NCBI RefSeq assembly: GCF_001270065.2
Contig: NZ_LFYT02000014.1
Coordinates: 1 to 64,000 of the forward strand
Length of the DNA stretch: 64,000 nt
Source of the DNA: Limnohabitans planktonicus II-D5
GTDB lineage: Bacteria > Pseudomonadota > Gammaproteobacteria > Burkholderiales > Burkholderiaceae_C
Direction of reading: 5' to 3'
Part shown: one piece after another, positions 1-8,536 of the stretch
Numbering within the stretch: position 1 is the first letter of the stretch
Layout: the number at the start of each line of letters is the position of its first letter
The notes under the pieces: generated by a model
What the model was told of the DNA's origin: nothing
The model's input: only the letters and a program-made list of their open reading frames with translations
The model's database searches: none
Made by a program: the position numbers and the translations under genes

Positions 1-408
1 CATTCGACCTTGAGGAGTGCCCGCGCGTGGCGGCTGAAGATGGCGCTGCGTACGGTTTATGCCAATGCGGCCAGGCACAACAACGCGACACAAGCCAAGT
101 CTGAATTGAAGGCGTGGCTGAGTTGGGCCACGCGCTGTCGTCTGGCACCCTTTAAGAAGTTGGCCCGCACGTTAAAGCAGCGCTTGGACGGTGTGGTGCG
201 CGGCATGCTGGACAACCGCAGCAATGCTTATGTGGAGGCCATGAATGGTTTGCTCCAACAGGCTAAACGCGCCGCGCGTGGCTTTAGAACTGCAAGAAAC
301 TTTATCGCCATTGCGTATTTGCGGATGTCCAAGCTCAAGCATTTGCCAAGCAACCCGCTGGAGCGGGCTGTGCCCAAGAGCAACGTGCTAATCCACCGCT
401 GCCTTTGA
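1..408 (+). CDS. ISL3-family transposase, C-terminal part (5' end outside window)
   Basis: The frame is open from base 1 and ends at a TGA at 406-408, so only the last ~135 residues are seen. They match the C-terminal part of the DDE transposase of ISL3-family elements: a basic helical stretch (KLARTLKQRLDGVVRGML) followed by the segment around SNAYVEAMNGLLQQAKR and ARGFRTARNFIAIAYLRM, which normally carries the last acidic catalytic residue (E in VEAMNGL). The stop lies about 30 bases before an IS-like right end. Whether the transposase is intact upstream cannot be seen. Family assignment is from memory of the motif and is fairly sure. Confidence 0.8.
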   Translation, partial: HSTLRSARAWRLKMALRTVYANAARHNNATQAKSELKAWLSWATRCRLAPFKKLARTLKQRLDGVVRGMLDNRSNAYVEAMNGLLQQAKRAARGFRTARNFIAIAYLRMSKLKHLPSNPLERAVPKSNVLIHRCL

Positions 409-439
409 TGTCAAGTTCCACACTAAACGACGAGGAGCC
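1..439 (+). mobile_element. Right end of an ISL3-family insertion sequence
   Basis: After the transposase stop the sequence runs to CGAGGAGCC at 431-439. Read from the other strand the end begins GGCTCCTCGTCGTTTAGTG, a GGCTC-type terminus as expected for ISL3 elements. GC content and codon use change sharply to AT-rich DNA at 440. ISL3 elements usually duplicate 8 bp of target; the candidate duplication would be 440-447, but the left end is outside the window, so this cannot be confirmed. The insertion has cut the gene ending at 388 on the minus strand. Confidence 0.65.
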
Positions 440-687
440 GTTAAATTCGATTTATATTGTTGACTTGCGGGAAGTAAGGCGTGTTTACCCAATCGTATCC
501 AAGCCTCTACAGATGCGAATGAAAGTCCATCAGATATTGACTTCATATGATTACGCAATTCTTCACTCCAACCCATTGGAAAGTCAGAAATAAATCGCCC
601 CTCCGAGGGCGAAAATAATCTTACCAAAGCACTTAGTTCGGCAAGATTTGAAGGCGCCTTAGGATCAACTCCATAAATATCATTCAT
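388..687 (-). pseudogene. Partner gene of the AAA ATPase, truncated by the IS
   Basis: Starts at ATG 687, overlapping the ATPase stop by 8 bases, so the two are translationally coupled. About 82 native residues can be read (beginning MNDIYGVDPKAPSNLAEL and containing the motif GRFISDFPMGWSEELRNHM) before the frame enters the IS end at 439. The last ~17 codons, up to the stop at 388, are IS sequence. I do not recognise the family. The remaining part is mostly polar and helical, with no obvious membrane segment. The missing C-terminal part may survive on the far side of the IS. The gene is almost certainly inactive here. Confidence 0.7.
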
Positions 688-2275
688 CGAATAAATCCTT
701 TCCTCTTTCCTCAAAGAATCCTCTTGGCCAACGATCAATAAAGTCCCCTTGAGTACTGGCTCGAATTTTTTTAACCTTAGTTGACCCATCAAATTGAGGT
801 TCGAAATATAAAATTGAAATATCTTCCGGTCGAAGTTTCAATTTTGAATCCGTCGGATATTTACCGTTGGATGTTTCTCGTATCCTACGCAAACACCTTA
901 GCAAAAGATAATCACTGTGCGTTTCAATAAAGTAACGCCCAGGATTTTCACTATTTGCTTGCTCAACAAAAATATCACCCAAAGCCGATTGCAATGCTGG
1001 GTGCAGATGTAGTTCCGGCTGATGAATAAAACTTTGCGAGTCATGCATTGCACATATAACCGGCAAAACACAGCTAATCCCCGTACCAACCTCATTAAAA
1101 GTTAATTTTCGTCCAGAATTATCTACCAAATAAACAACAATTAATGCCGTAAATTTATTTTCCTCTGACTTATTAATCGGAGGCTTAATCTCACAAACAT
1201 CAAATCCAATTTGGTAACCTTGATCTATAAACAAGTGCTGCGATAAATTTCTATTAATAAAATCATGCAAATATTCACGTTCTGCCTCCACCACCTTACC
1301 TTCAGATCTTAAATCAATAATTTGATTGAATTTGGATTTGCAAATTTCAAGAATTAATTCAGAGGAATATTGATTAAGTCCACCAACACATTCAATAGGT
1401 GCATTTAAAAAATTTCTTTGAATTCCAGCGTTAGAAAAAACACCCTGGCCAAGAATGCAAGATAATTCTTGATTTTTTATCGTACTCCTATCTGAGGAGA
1501 CGTTACTTGGTAAAAAATTTACATCTGAAAAGCAACGAAAAATATGGTTAGCTATAGCCAACAAATCCCTTTCATACGGCTCGTTATCACCTATGCTGAG
1601 CAATTTTATTCCATCAGATGTACTGTAAGAAAAGCAAGTTATTTTGTAAAAAGGATTTACATTGTGCCTACTGGAAAGTTCAGTAAACATAGATCCAAAT
1701 GCAACAGGGAAAAATTCTATTACATGGTTATCATCATCCTCTGGAGTAAACAGCTTCAGCAACTTCAGTCCATTTGCACTGATTGTAATATCTACATTAT
1801 TAAGTAAACTTGTGCTCTCATATCCGCCATCAATTCCTTGAAAATTTGAAGGTATAAATTCAATTTTCACGTCATAAGGGCCTTCAGAGTCAGCTAACAT
1901 TTCTTTCAGTCCATTAGAAGCCCAATACTCGGATGGCAAACTCTCAGTTAATCCTAGCAAATGTCTGCCACCAATTAGAAATTCCCACGCACTAAATCCC
2001 ACCTCAATGGTCATTGGCTCAATTTTAGATTTAGCGTCAATATCAATTTGTCTTTTGATATGAGCCCATTTCCGAAAGTTATTATCAACAACTTTATCAT
2101 CTTCGCCAAATACTGCCGAAACCATTCTGAGAGAATCTAAAATACCACTTTTACCAGATGAATTTGGTCCAAATAAAAATGTCAATGGTTTAATCGAAAT
2201 TTCAATTCTCTCACTGAATGCTTGAAAATTTTCCAGTGCGATTTTATTAATTCTGATTGGCTCAAGTTGTTTCAT
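680..2275 (-). CDS. AAA family ATPase with C-terminal DUF3696 domain
   Basis: 531 residues. The N-terminus has an SMC/RecF-like strand (IRINKIALENFQAF) followed by a Walker A motif, GPNSSGKS (residues 36-43). Further on are an ABC-signature-like segment (EVGTGISCVLPVI), a Walker B-like stretch (HQPELHLHPALQSALGD), and ETHSDYLLLRLRR-type sequence. The end (GDFIDRWPRGFFEERGKDLF) is typical of DUF3696. Such ATPases belong to the OLD/RecF-like group often found in phage-defence and other accessory loci. A role here is inferred from context only: AT-rich DNA, a coupled partner gene, a nearby IS and integrase remnant. The ATPase itself looks full length. It starts at ATG 2275. Confidence 0.85.
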   Translation of the reverse strand: MKQLEPIRINKIALENFQAFSERIEISIKPLTFLFGPNSSGKSGILDSLRMVSAVFGEDDKVVDNNFRKWAHIKRQIDIDAKSKIEPMTIEVGFSAWEFLIGGRHLLGLTESLPSEYWASNGLKEMLADSEGPYDVKIEFIPSNFQGIDGGYESTSLLNNVDITISANGLKLLKLFTPEDDDNHVIEFFPVAFGSMFTELSSRHNVNPFYKITCFSYSTSDGIKLLSIGDNEPYERDLLAIANHIFRCFSDVNFLPSNVSSDRSTIKNQELSCILGQGVFSNAGIQRNFLNAPIECVGGLNQYSSELILEICKSKFNQIIDLRSEGKVVEAEREYLHDFINRNLSQHLFIDQGYQIGFDVCEIKPPINKSEENKFTALIVVYLVDNSGRKLTFNEVGTGISCVLPVICAMHDSQSFIHQPELHLHPALQSALGDIFVEQANSENPGRYFIETHSDYLLLRCLRRIRETSNGKYPTDSKLKLRPEDISILYFEPQFDGSTKVKKIRASTQGDFIDRWPRGFFEERGKDLFDE

Positions 2276-2401
2276 TTTTTAATTCATTTATTGACATGAC
2301 ACATAAATATCGGTATATGATTTTATGCGCCAAAGGTTGAAAAATACAATTACAAAATTTTAAAAAGTAGCTGTTTAAATTATCATGAACATTTTTTGAT
2401 T

Positions 2402-2977
2402 TTAAGTTAAATCAAGATTCAACCATTTTTTCAGCAAGGAACCGACGTAATTTACACCCAAGTCATGACCACTACCAAGCACTACGGTGACCGAGATGCC
2501 AGTAAGTTGTCCTAAAGCTTGAACGTTGGCAGGAATGCTTTGCCAGTCATCTTCTCCGACATGAATCTCACACACATGGGGTATGGGCAACAGACCTGCC
2601 TCAGCCAGCTCTTTTAGTCTTGTCGGCCTTGGTGGAGAAAAACTGGTGCGAGCCTGAGCATTTGCAAACTCCCCCACGATAGGCGACAACAGCAGCACTC
2701 GCCCTGGAAAAGATGGCATCTGAGTTTGAGCGTGCAAGAAAAGATATGCACCAAAGGAGTTGCAGATCACTCGGGCCTCGTCATGCCAAAAGTGGTCTTT
2801 GAGGTCTTGGCCCACAGTCGCGATTTGTTCATCAAACGGCAATGAACGAAAGTCGCCTCGTGTTTCACGACCAGCCACATCAAACCCTCGATCCATCAAT
2901 GCCCTGCCCAGCCCTGTACCCAGTTGACCGCCATAGCCCGGCAGGTAATAGATGGTTTTTGCGGTTGGATTTGCCAT
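2402..2977 (-). CDS. Small alpha/beta-hydrolase-fold protein
   Basis: 191 residues. It opens with a strand and oxyanion-type turn (IYYLPGYGGQLGTGL), has a nucleophile elbow CNSFGAYL with Ser74, acidic residues near 142-144 (GEDDW) and a late histidine in LGSGHDLG (His171). That gives a plausible Ser-Asp-His triad in the compact form seen in UPF0227/RBBP9-like hydrolases. There is no signal peptide, so it should be cytoplasmic. The substrate is unknown. It is transcribed away from the neighbouring merR gene, with an 84-base gap that holds the palindrome at 3037-3051. No strong ribosome binding site precedes ATG 2977. Confidence 0.7.
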   Translation of the reverse strand: MANPTAKTIYYLPGYGGQLGTGLGRALMDRGFDVAGRETRGDFRSLPFDEQIATVGQDLKDHFWHDEARVICNSFGAYLFLHAQTQMPSFPGRVLLLSPIVGEFANAQARTSFSPPRPTRLKELAEAGLLPIPHVCEIHVGEDDWQSIPANVQALGQLTGISVTVVLGSGHDLGVNYVGSLLKKWLNLDLT

Positions 2978-3036
2978 GGTTTGATTGTGGCTCAGGTACG
3001 TACAAGCTTGGTGGCTTTTAAATGACAGTTCTATTT

Positions 3037-3051
3037 TACAGTTTTACTGTA
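3037..3051. promoter_or_regulatory. Palindromic operator and -10 box of the merR-VIT/VWA operon
   Basis: TACAGTTTTACTGTA is a perfect inverted repeat with 6-base arms and a 3-base centre. It overlaps a good -10 box, TATGAT at 3050-3055, which lies only 6 bases before the merR start codon at 3062. The transcript would therefore be leaderless or nearly so. The dyad is the most likely autoregulatory site for the MerR protein. The classical long-spacer arrangement of MerR promoters is not evident. Confidence 0.5.
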
Positions 3052-3061
3052 TGATAAAAAC

Positions 3062-3460
3062 ATGGACACCACTTTCACCCTGGACCAACTCAGCGCGCTG
3101 ACCGATTTGCCGCTGAGAACGATCCGCTATTACATCCAACTCGGCTTGGTTGACCGACATGAAGGCGATCGAAAACATGCCCGGTACACCCAAAAGCACC
3201 TGGACCAAGTGCTGCAGGTTCGCGCCATGGCCGATCAGGGCATGCCGCTGGAACGAATCAAGCAACTGATCAACGGAATCACAACGCCCCCGCCCCTTCC
3301 AAAGACTGCGGGTGACATCTCTGTCATCAGCAAGGTGTTCATCGCCCCCGGCGTTGAACTGCACTTAGAACCGCAAATCGCGGGTCTCTCGCCTGAAAAA
3401 CTCCGTCTATTTGTCCGGTCCGTCCTCACCACCTGGGAAGAAATCAATGCAAGCGAATAA
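3062..3460 (+). CDS. MerR-family transcriptional regulator
   Basis: 132 residues. The N-terminal winged helix-turn-helix is clear: TLDQLSALTDLPLRTIRYYI, then a wing around HARYTQKHLDQVLQVRAM (residues ~6-75). The C-terminal ~60 residues form a short effector or dimerisation part without the cysteine pattern of metal-sensing MerR proteins. It overlaps the following VIT/VWA gene by 14 bases, so it probably controls its own operon. The effector is unknown. Confidence 0.8.
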   Translation: MDTTFTLDQLSALTDLPLRTIRYYIQLGLVDRHEGDRKHARYTQKHLDQVLQVRAMADQGMPLERIKQLINGITTPPPLPKTAGDISVISKVFIAPGVELHLEPQIAGLSPEKLRLFVRSVLTTWEEINASE

Positions 3461-5861
3461 AAAACATATTGGACTGCACACCCAGGACATGGAAGCCAAC
3501 ATTGGGTTGGTATCGGCCCATGTGACAGGACGCCTCAATGGCTTAGTGGCCCAGATCAAGATTCGCCAGGTCTACAAGAACTGGTCAGATGACAACGTCG
3601 AATGCGTTTACACCTTCCCTTTGGGTTGGCAAAGCGTGCTGCTCGGCATGCGGGTAGAGCTGAATGGCAAAAGCCTTGCAGGAACAGTCAAACCTAAGAA
3701 AGTGGCAGAGGCTCAATACGAAGCAGCGATCGACAGCGGTGACTTGCCCGTCATGCTGGAGCGCTCTGGTAAGGACTTGTACACAGCCAACATCGGCAAC
3801 ATCCAGACGGGGGATGAAGTGGTCATTGAAATTGACTACGCCCAAATACTGAAATCTGAAGATGGGACGATTCGATTCAGCTTGCCCACGACCGTAGCGC
3901 CAAGGTACGGCGATGCTTCAGCGGCGGGCTTAAAGCCGCACCAACAAGTAGACGCAGATCCACAAGCTGAGCAGCGGCTATTTCTGAGCCTTGAGTTGTC
4001 TGAAAATCTGAGCAAAGGCACGGTTTACAGCCCAAGTCATGAAATCCAAGTTAACCGTCAAGACAATCAGTGCGCCTTCAAGTTAGAAGGTGCAGCTTGG
4101 TTGGATCGGGACTTTGTATTGGTCATTGACCGGCTTGGTGACATGAACTTTGCCGTCGCAGCACAAGATCCTGTTCGCCCTGGTGAGGCTACAGTGCTGA
4201 CTGGCGCTATGTACCGTCCGGAAAGCTCTGAAAAAAATCACCCAGTCTTAATCAAAGTGCTGGTCGATTGCTCCGGCTCTATGCAGGGAGACAGCATCGA
4301 GCAAGCCAGAGACTGCCTCAACTGGTTGTTCGGACAACTGAACAATACGGACCAAGTTTCCTTCACCAGGTTTGGCAGCAGCGTCGAGCATGAACACCCA
4401 GAACTGAAACCATGCACATTGATTCACCGACAACTGCTAAAAGCAGCGTCGCGTCGGCTGAATGCTGATCTGGGCGGCACAGAGATTGATGACGCGCTGA
4501 AAGAGGTCATCGCCATTGAAAGTGGATCCCCGGAAGAATCCCAAAACGCGGTGATTTTGCTGATCACCGACGGTGAGGTTTGGAACATTGAAGAAACCAT
4601 CGCCAGAGTTCGTGCCTCTGGGCAACGTATCTATGCCGTTGGCGTGGGCTCGGCTCCGTCAGAAAGCCTGCTCAAAGACATGGCAGATGTGACTGGCGGC
4701 GCTTGTGAAATGGTTACACCCCGTGAAAACATGCAAAAAGCCGTGGAGCGTCTCCTTCACCGTATTCGGCAAACGCAGGCCATCGAACAAGAAGTGACTT
4801 GCGAGGCACCCATCGTCTGGCAATCCAAGACAGCGGGTCATGCAGCAGCTGGTCAGGCCTTGATGTCTAGGATGCAAGTACAAACGCATGACGCCTTGAT
4901 GGATGGGCTGAAGATAGTCCAGACCATTTATCCCAACGGCAGTCCAACGCCCTGCCCTGTCGTTTGGGACAACAGCCTAGACCTCTCACGCATCGCAGTC
5001 GCCTTGCGCCTGAACGACATAACTGAAGCCAAAGAGCGAGAGCGTCTCGCTGTCGAATATCAATTGGTCACCAGCGAAACCAATTTAATTCTTGTTCACG
5101 AAAGAGCTGAAAACGAAAAAGCAAACAACTCGCCGGAATTACACCAGGTGAAGCCTATGCTGGCTGCCGGATGGAGTGGTAACGGAGTTGCTGCGTATAG
5201 AAGAAAAGCCCCTTCGCTTCAAGTCTTGCGATCTGGCTGTGACAACGCACCATTCATAGCTGAATCCCATATAAACATGAGCCAGTCTGTTCCGGCCATG
5301 TGGCGTTCCAATAGGACCCATGCTGCCGCCCGAGTTGATGGGATGGAAAACGCAGGCATGGATGACATTGAGATACCGGCGTTTCTCAGGAAACAAGAGT
5401 CGTCCTCCGATTCAAAGCCCGTCAAAACATTCGTCCAAAAATTCAAGGACATCGTCAGTACCCCCAATAAACCGCCGCAAAGTACGCACACAGTCAAAAA
5501 GCCGCAGGGCACATCAGATGAACTGAAGGCAATCCTGACCAATAAGACCAACGCAAACAACCCAATTCATGAATTACTGACCAGCTTCAACCAGATAGCT
5601 CTGACGCACACGAGATTCCGATCTGCCCTTGCCGCTTGCCTTCGTACTAACCAAGCCAATTACATGGAATGGCTTATCACCAAGCACATGAAGACAGCAG
5701 GCTCTGGTGCGCCGATCTGGGCGATTTTCATCAACTGGGCAGCGGAAAACCTATCCGTCGAACTCGATCGGCATGCAGAAAGGATATTGAGAGACTTCCT
5801 GTCGCCGATTGACAGCGATTTACAAAAGGCGATTTACGCAGAACTTTCTGAATTGAAATAA
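3447..5861 (+). CDS. VIT and VWA domain protein
   Basis: 804 residues from ATG 3447, which has GGGAAG about 6 bases upstream. Residues ~1-135 are a VIT (vault/inter-alpha-trypsin) domain. Residues ~268-440 are a von Willebrand A domain with a full metal site: DCSGS at 274-278, a Thr in GGTEIDD, and an Asp in LITDGEVW. The remaining ~360 residues include a low-complexity linker and a helical C-terminus. There is no signal peptide or membrane segment, so it is likely cytoplasmic. Proteins of this architecture are thought to act in metal-dependent protein assembly, but the bacterial role is not settled. It is co-transcribed with the upstream merR gene. Confidence 0.8.
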   Translation: MQANKKHIGLHTQDMEANIGLVSAHVTGRLNGLVAQIKIRQVYKNWSDDNVECVYTFPLGWQSVLLGMRVELNGKSLAGTVKPKKVAEAQYEAAIDSGDLPVMLERSGKDLYTANIGNIQTGDEVVIEIDYAQILKSEDGTIRFSLPTTVAPRYGDASAAGLKPHQQVDADPQAEQRLFLSLELSENLSKGTVYSPSHEIQVNRQDNQCAFKLEGAAWLDRDFVLVIDRLGDMNFAVAAQDPVRPGEATVLTGAMYRPESSEKNHPVLIKVLVDCSGSMQGDSIEQARDCLNWLFGQLNNTDQVSFTRFGSSVEHEHPELKPCTLIHRQLLKAASRRLNADLGGTEIDDALKEVIAIESGSPEESQNAVILLITDGEVWNIEETIARVRASGQRIYAVGVGSAPSESLLKDMADVTGGACEMVTPRENMQKAVERLLHRIRQTQAIEQEVTCEAPIVWQSKTAGHAAAGQALMSRMQVQTHDALMDGLKIVQTIYPNGSPTPCPVVWDNSLDLSRIAVALRLNDITEAKERERLAVEYQLVTSETNLILVHERAENEKANNSPELHQVKPMLAAGWSGNGVAAYRRKAPSLQVLRSGCDNAPFIAESHINMSQSVPAMWRSNRTHAAARVDGMENAGMDDIEIPAFLRKQESSSDSKPVKTFVQKFKDIVSTPNKPPQSTHTVKKPQGTSDELKAILTNKTNANNPIHELLTSFNQIALTHTRFRSALAACLRTNQANYMEWLITKHMKTAGSGAPIWAIFINWAAENLSVELDRHAERILRDFLSPIDSDLQKAIYAELSELK

Positions 5862-5993
5862 GATGCTGCGCTGACCCTGGCACGCAACGCCAGAACAAGC
5901 CCGGTGATGATTGACCGCTTCTACGCCGGCCCACTACAAAGTGAGATGAACGTTGGTGAACTGCAGAGCAAACGCTGGCCACGGCCATGGGAG
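5862..5993 (+). pseudogene. Probable remnant of a tyrosine-integrase C-terminus
   Basis: Directly after the VIT/VWA stop, one frame reads about 43 residues to a TAA, including LARNARTSPVMIDRFYAGPL. The pattern LAR-x3-TS-x2-MI-x-R-x-YA resembles the end of tyrosine site-specific recombinases around the catalytic Tyr. No start codon or upstream catalytic residues exist here. The rest of 5994-6189 holds no gene I can support. The assignment is by motif memory and is tentative, but it fits the accessory character of the region. Confidence 0.35.
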
Positions 5994-6189
5994 TAAAGAG
6001 TCAAAGTTGATAAGGGCATATAAGCGATTGCAGACAGCGACGCGCTCAAGATCAACGCCGCCACATCTAGGTCACTTTGTTTCATAAAAGCTTGCTGCTC
6101 AAAGCTTCCCACAAGCATTCATGATGGCTTAACATCTTGCGTCACCCTCATCAGATTCACTTGACAACACCTCTCCTCAGAATCCTTCT

Positions 6190-7689
6190 ATGACATTGGC
6201 CTCTCAGTTAAAGAAGAAATCACAGTCTATAAATTTAGACCGTTTGAAGATTGCCGAAAAGGCCAAGGAAGCCGAACGTATTAAGGCTGAACGATTAGCA
6301 GAAAAAGCAGCTCGCTTAGAGGCAATTGAGATCGCTCGAAAGGAGCGAGAAAGGAGTGAAGAGAAAAGGCGACAGGCTGAGAAAAAGAGACTAATTAAAT
6401 GGCTTGCTCCAGGCTTGCTCTCCGCTTGGAATAAAGAGGATTTTATTTACTACAACCCTTGCTCAGACGAAGAGCTAACCACTGCACGCAAATTTTTAAA
6501 TTTAAGATTTAACTACATTGATATAGCAAATTTAAATAACAACCTTACAACTCTTCATAAAGAAATAATTGTTTTGAAAAATCGTTTCGCAACACTGCGA
6601 ACATACGCCGAAATAAAAGCCCCATTAATATCATTTGAAATTGAGTCAGCATTACAAAATTACAAAGATCAGGAACTTTTTTTCAACAAAACATGGCGAA
6701 ATAATTTTCAACGCGAAGCAATTAAATTTGAAAACTCCGCTCATGCTAACTATTCCGCCAAATTGAGATCAAGTGTAAAAAATCAACAAAAAGAATTTGA
6801 AATAAATAAGTTAAAAATTAGTGAAGATAGAGACATACAGGAGATAATGAATTTAGCTGACACTTTAAGTCCACGCATTGAAACTTTTAGGAATCGATAT
6901 TGGTCTCTATTGAATTCACCCACATCAGTTTATTTGATTAATTACGATGGAGCTCCATCTGAAGGTGTCAACTTTACTGAGTTAGTTGCCAGTCGGCATT
7001 ACAAGCTGGCAGTTGCACGATTTGTTTTAAGAGAAATGAATATATTCTATCGAATTACACAACCTGACGAAGGAGGTAAATTCATGTCTGCATTTGCGAT
7101 TGCAGGAGGAGCGAATATTTATGATTCCTTTGAAAAGCATATTAGCGCCCCGGAATTAACGGAAAGATTTTCAGAATATCAACGCATTTTGGATGGATCA
7201 TCTAAATCCCAAAATAGAGCCCTCTTCACTGAACTAACCGGGGAAGATGTCTCTAGAATTATAGATCGAATTTATGCCTCAATTAACAATTTAAATAAAA
7301 TGTTTAATATATCAAATAGTCAATATTTGCAATTTAATAATGGGCAATATATGCATTGTCCATTTGTAAAAATTGATGACCTTTCTAAAACATCTTTATA
7401 CCCTGAAGTTGATAGATTAGGTTACGATATTCAATGGCTTAGATCAGCTGCAGGACAAAAATTTAAATTAGAATTCACAAAATATCTTGATGAACTTGCC
7501 GGAGATGGCAAATATATGGCCAAGATGAAAATTTTTTCTGAAGATGATGCATTATTAATAGAGCTGCCATCTGGCAGGGAAATATTCTGCGATATGGAGT
7601 GGGATTCATTCGAAAATTTAATTAGCTTTCTCGAACTTGAGATAGCCGCAACCACATCAAATGGAACCGTTAAATTAACTTGGAATTGA
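6190..7689 (+). CDS. Unrecognised 499-residue protein with N-terminal charged coiled coil
   Basis: Residues ~15-75 are a continuous Lys/Glu/Ala/Arg-rich helix (AERIKAERLAEKAARLEA and similar), probably a coiled coil. The rest is a globular, helix-rich protein with motifs such as WLAPGLLSAWNKEDFIYYNP, YLINYDGAPSEG and GGANIYDSFEKH. I see no catalytic signature, signal peptide or clear membrane segment. The gene is much more AT-rich than the core genes, with frequent AAT, TTA and ATA codons, and lies alone between an integrase remnant and tRNA-Val. That suggests horizontal origin. Function unknown. Confidence 0.7.
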   Translation: MTLASQLKKKSQSINLDRLKIAEKAKEAERIKAERLAEKAARLEAIEIARKERERSEEKRRQAEKKRLIKWLAPGLLSAWNKEDFIYYNPCSDEELTTARKFLNLRFNYIDIANLNNNLTTLHKEIIVLKNRFATLRTYAEIKAPLISFEIESALQNYKDQELFFNKTWRNNFQREAIKFENSAHANYSAKLRSSVKNQQKEFEINKLKISEDRDIQEIMNLADTLSPRIETFRNRYWSLLNSPTSVYLINYDGAPSEGVNFTELVASRHYKLAVARFVLREMNIFYRITQPDEGGKFMSAFAIAGGANIYDSFEKHISAPELTERFSEYQRILDGSSKSQNRALFTELTGEDVSRIIDRIYASINNLNKMFNISNSQYLQFNNGQYMHCPFVKIDDLSKTSLYPEVDRLGYDIQWLRSAAGQKFKLEFTKYLDELAGDGKYMAKMKIFSEDDALLIELPSGREIFCDMEWDSFENLISFLELEIAATTSNGTVKLTWN

Positions 7690-8332
7690 TTTTTTAATTA
7701 TTTTAACAGGTTGATTATAGAATTCAATAAAAAGTATAGAATTTTCACCCATTAACAGATCTTGGACGATTAGAGAAAGCAACTTATATCTTGGCATCAT
7801 CAATTTCAACTCAACAATAAACTCATTTTTGGGTATACGCAGGATGACCTGTTAGGGATCTGCCCCAGTAAGTTTTGACTTATACAGCCTAAAAAGCGAA
7901 TCAAGTCCTCAGCGCTCGCAACAACAAGGACCGAGGCCTTTCTTGTACCCACTCAGCGCTCATAACTTCCTGAAGTTAACGCAACCAGCCTCTAGCGTCT
8001 GTTTGCACGCAAAGTCTGCGGCTGATGGCAGTGCTCTTTGCATAAGGCAACCTTGCGGCGCTCAAAAAAGCCCTACAGCGCGTTTTTTCTTGGGCTCGCT
8101 GGGCTGAGTAGCTGGACTAATTTCAAAACAAACGTAGCGTTTTTTTCAAGTTGAGCACAGCGCTAGCAGTGTCAGCGAAGAGGCGAAAAGCAATGCCGCA
8201 TTGACACCATCTTGGTGTCACTGACAACAGATTGAATTAGGGTAGTTTGACTGTTCCTAAATCTATGAAAAGACACAGAAAAATCTATGAGAAGTAGTAA
8301 ACCCCGACCATACTACTTTGAACCAACAAAAA
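7690..8332. other. Long non-coding stretch beside tRNA-Val
   Basis: About 640 bases with no supportable gene on either strand. The composition changes from AT-rich (to ~7850) to mixed. A perfect 8-base inverted repeat, TGACACCA-TCT-TGGTGTCA, lies at 8202-8220. The decamer CTCAGCGCTC occurs twice, near 7910 and 7953. It may be decayed mobile-element DNA between the accessory region and the tRNA gene. I found no recognisable transposase or integrase fragment in it. Confidence 0.4.
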
Positions 8333-8360
8333 AAGCGCTTAGAGTTCCCTCTAAGCGCTT
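8333..8360 (-). terminator. Intrinsic terminator of tRNA-Val
   Basis: Perfect 12-base inverted repeat AAGCGCTTAGAG / CTCTAAGCGCTT with a 4-base loop. Read on the minus strand it is followed by a run of seven Ts, so it terminates the tRNA transcript. Confidence 0.85.
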
Positions 8361-8378
8361 GATTTCATTGGGTATTTT

Positions 8379-8453
8379 TGGTGGGCGATACATGGATCGA
8401 ACATGTGACCCCTGCAGTGTGAATGCAGTGCTCTACCGCTGAGCTAATCGCCC
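8379..8453 (-). tRNA. tRNA-Val (anticodon CAC)
   Basis: The minus strand folds as a complete cloverleaf: acceptor GGGCGAT pairing with ATCGCCC, D arm around GCTCAGCGGTAGAGC, anticodon stem CTGCA/TGCAG with loop TTCACAC (anticodon CAC, reading GUG), T arm with GTTCGATCC, discriminator A and an encoded CCA. It is followed by an intrinsic terminator. It sits at the boundary between core genes (dnaQ side) and the accessory region, where tRNA genes often act as integration sites. I did not find a duplicated tRNA 3' end. Confidence 0.95.
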
Positions 8454-8536
8454 CTCACTGCATTGCAGCGAAGACCTCAATTATGGCATGAAAATTGAGG
8501 CTCTTTGGGGCTTGTCTGAAAATTTTGAAGCAATTT

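Noticed and set aside
8379..8400. Attachment-site duplication of the tRNA-Val 3' end
   Set aside because: I found no second copy by eye in 1-8380; it may lie outside the window.
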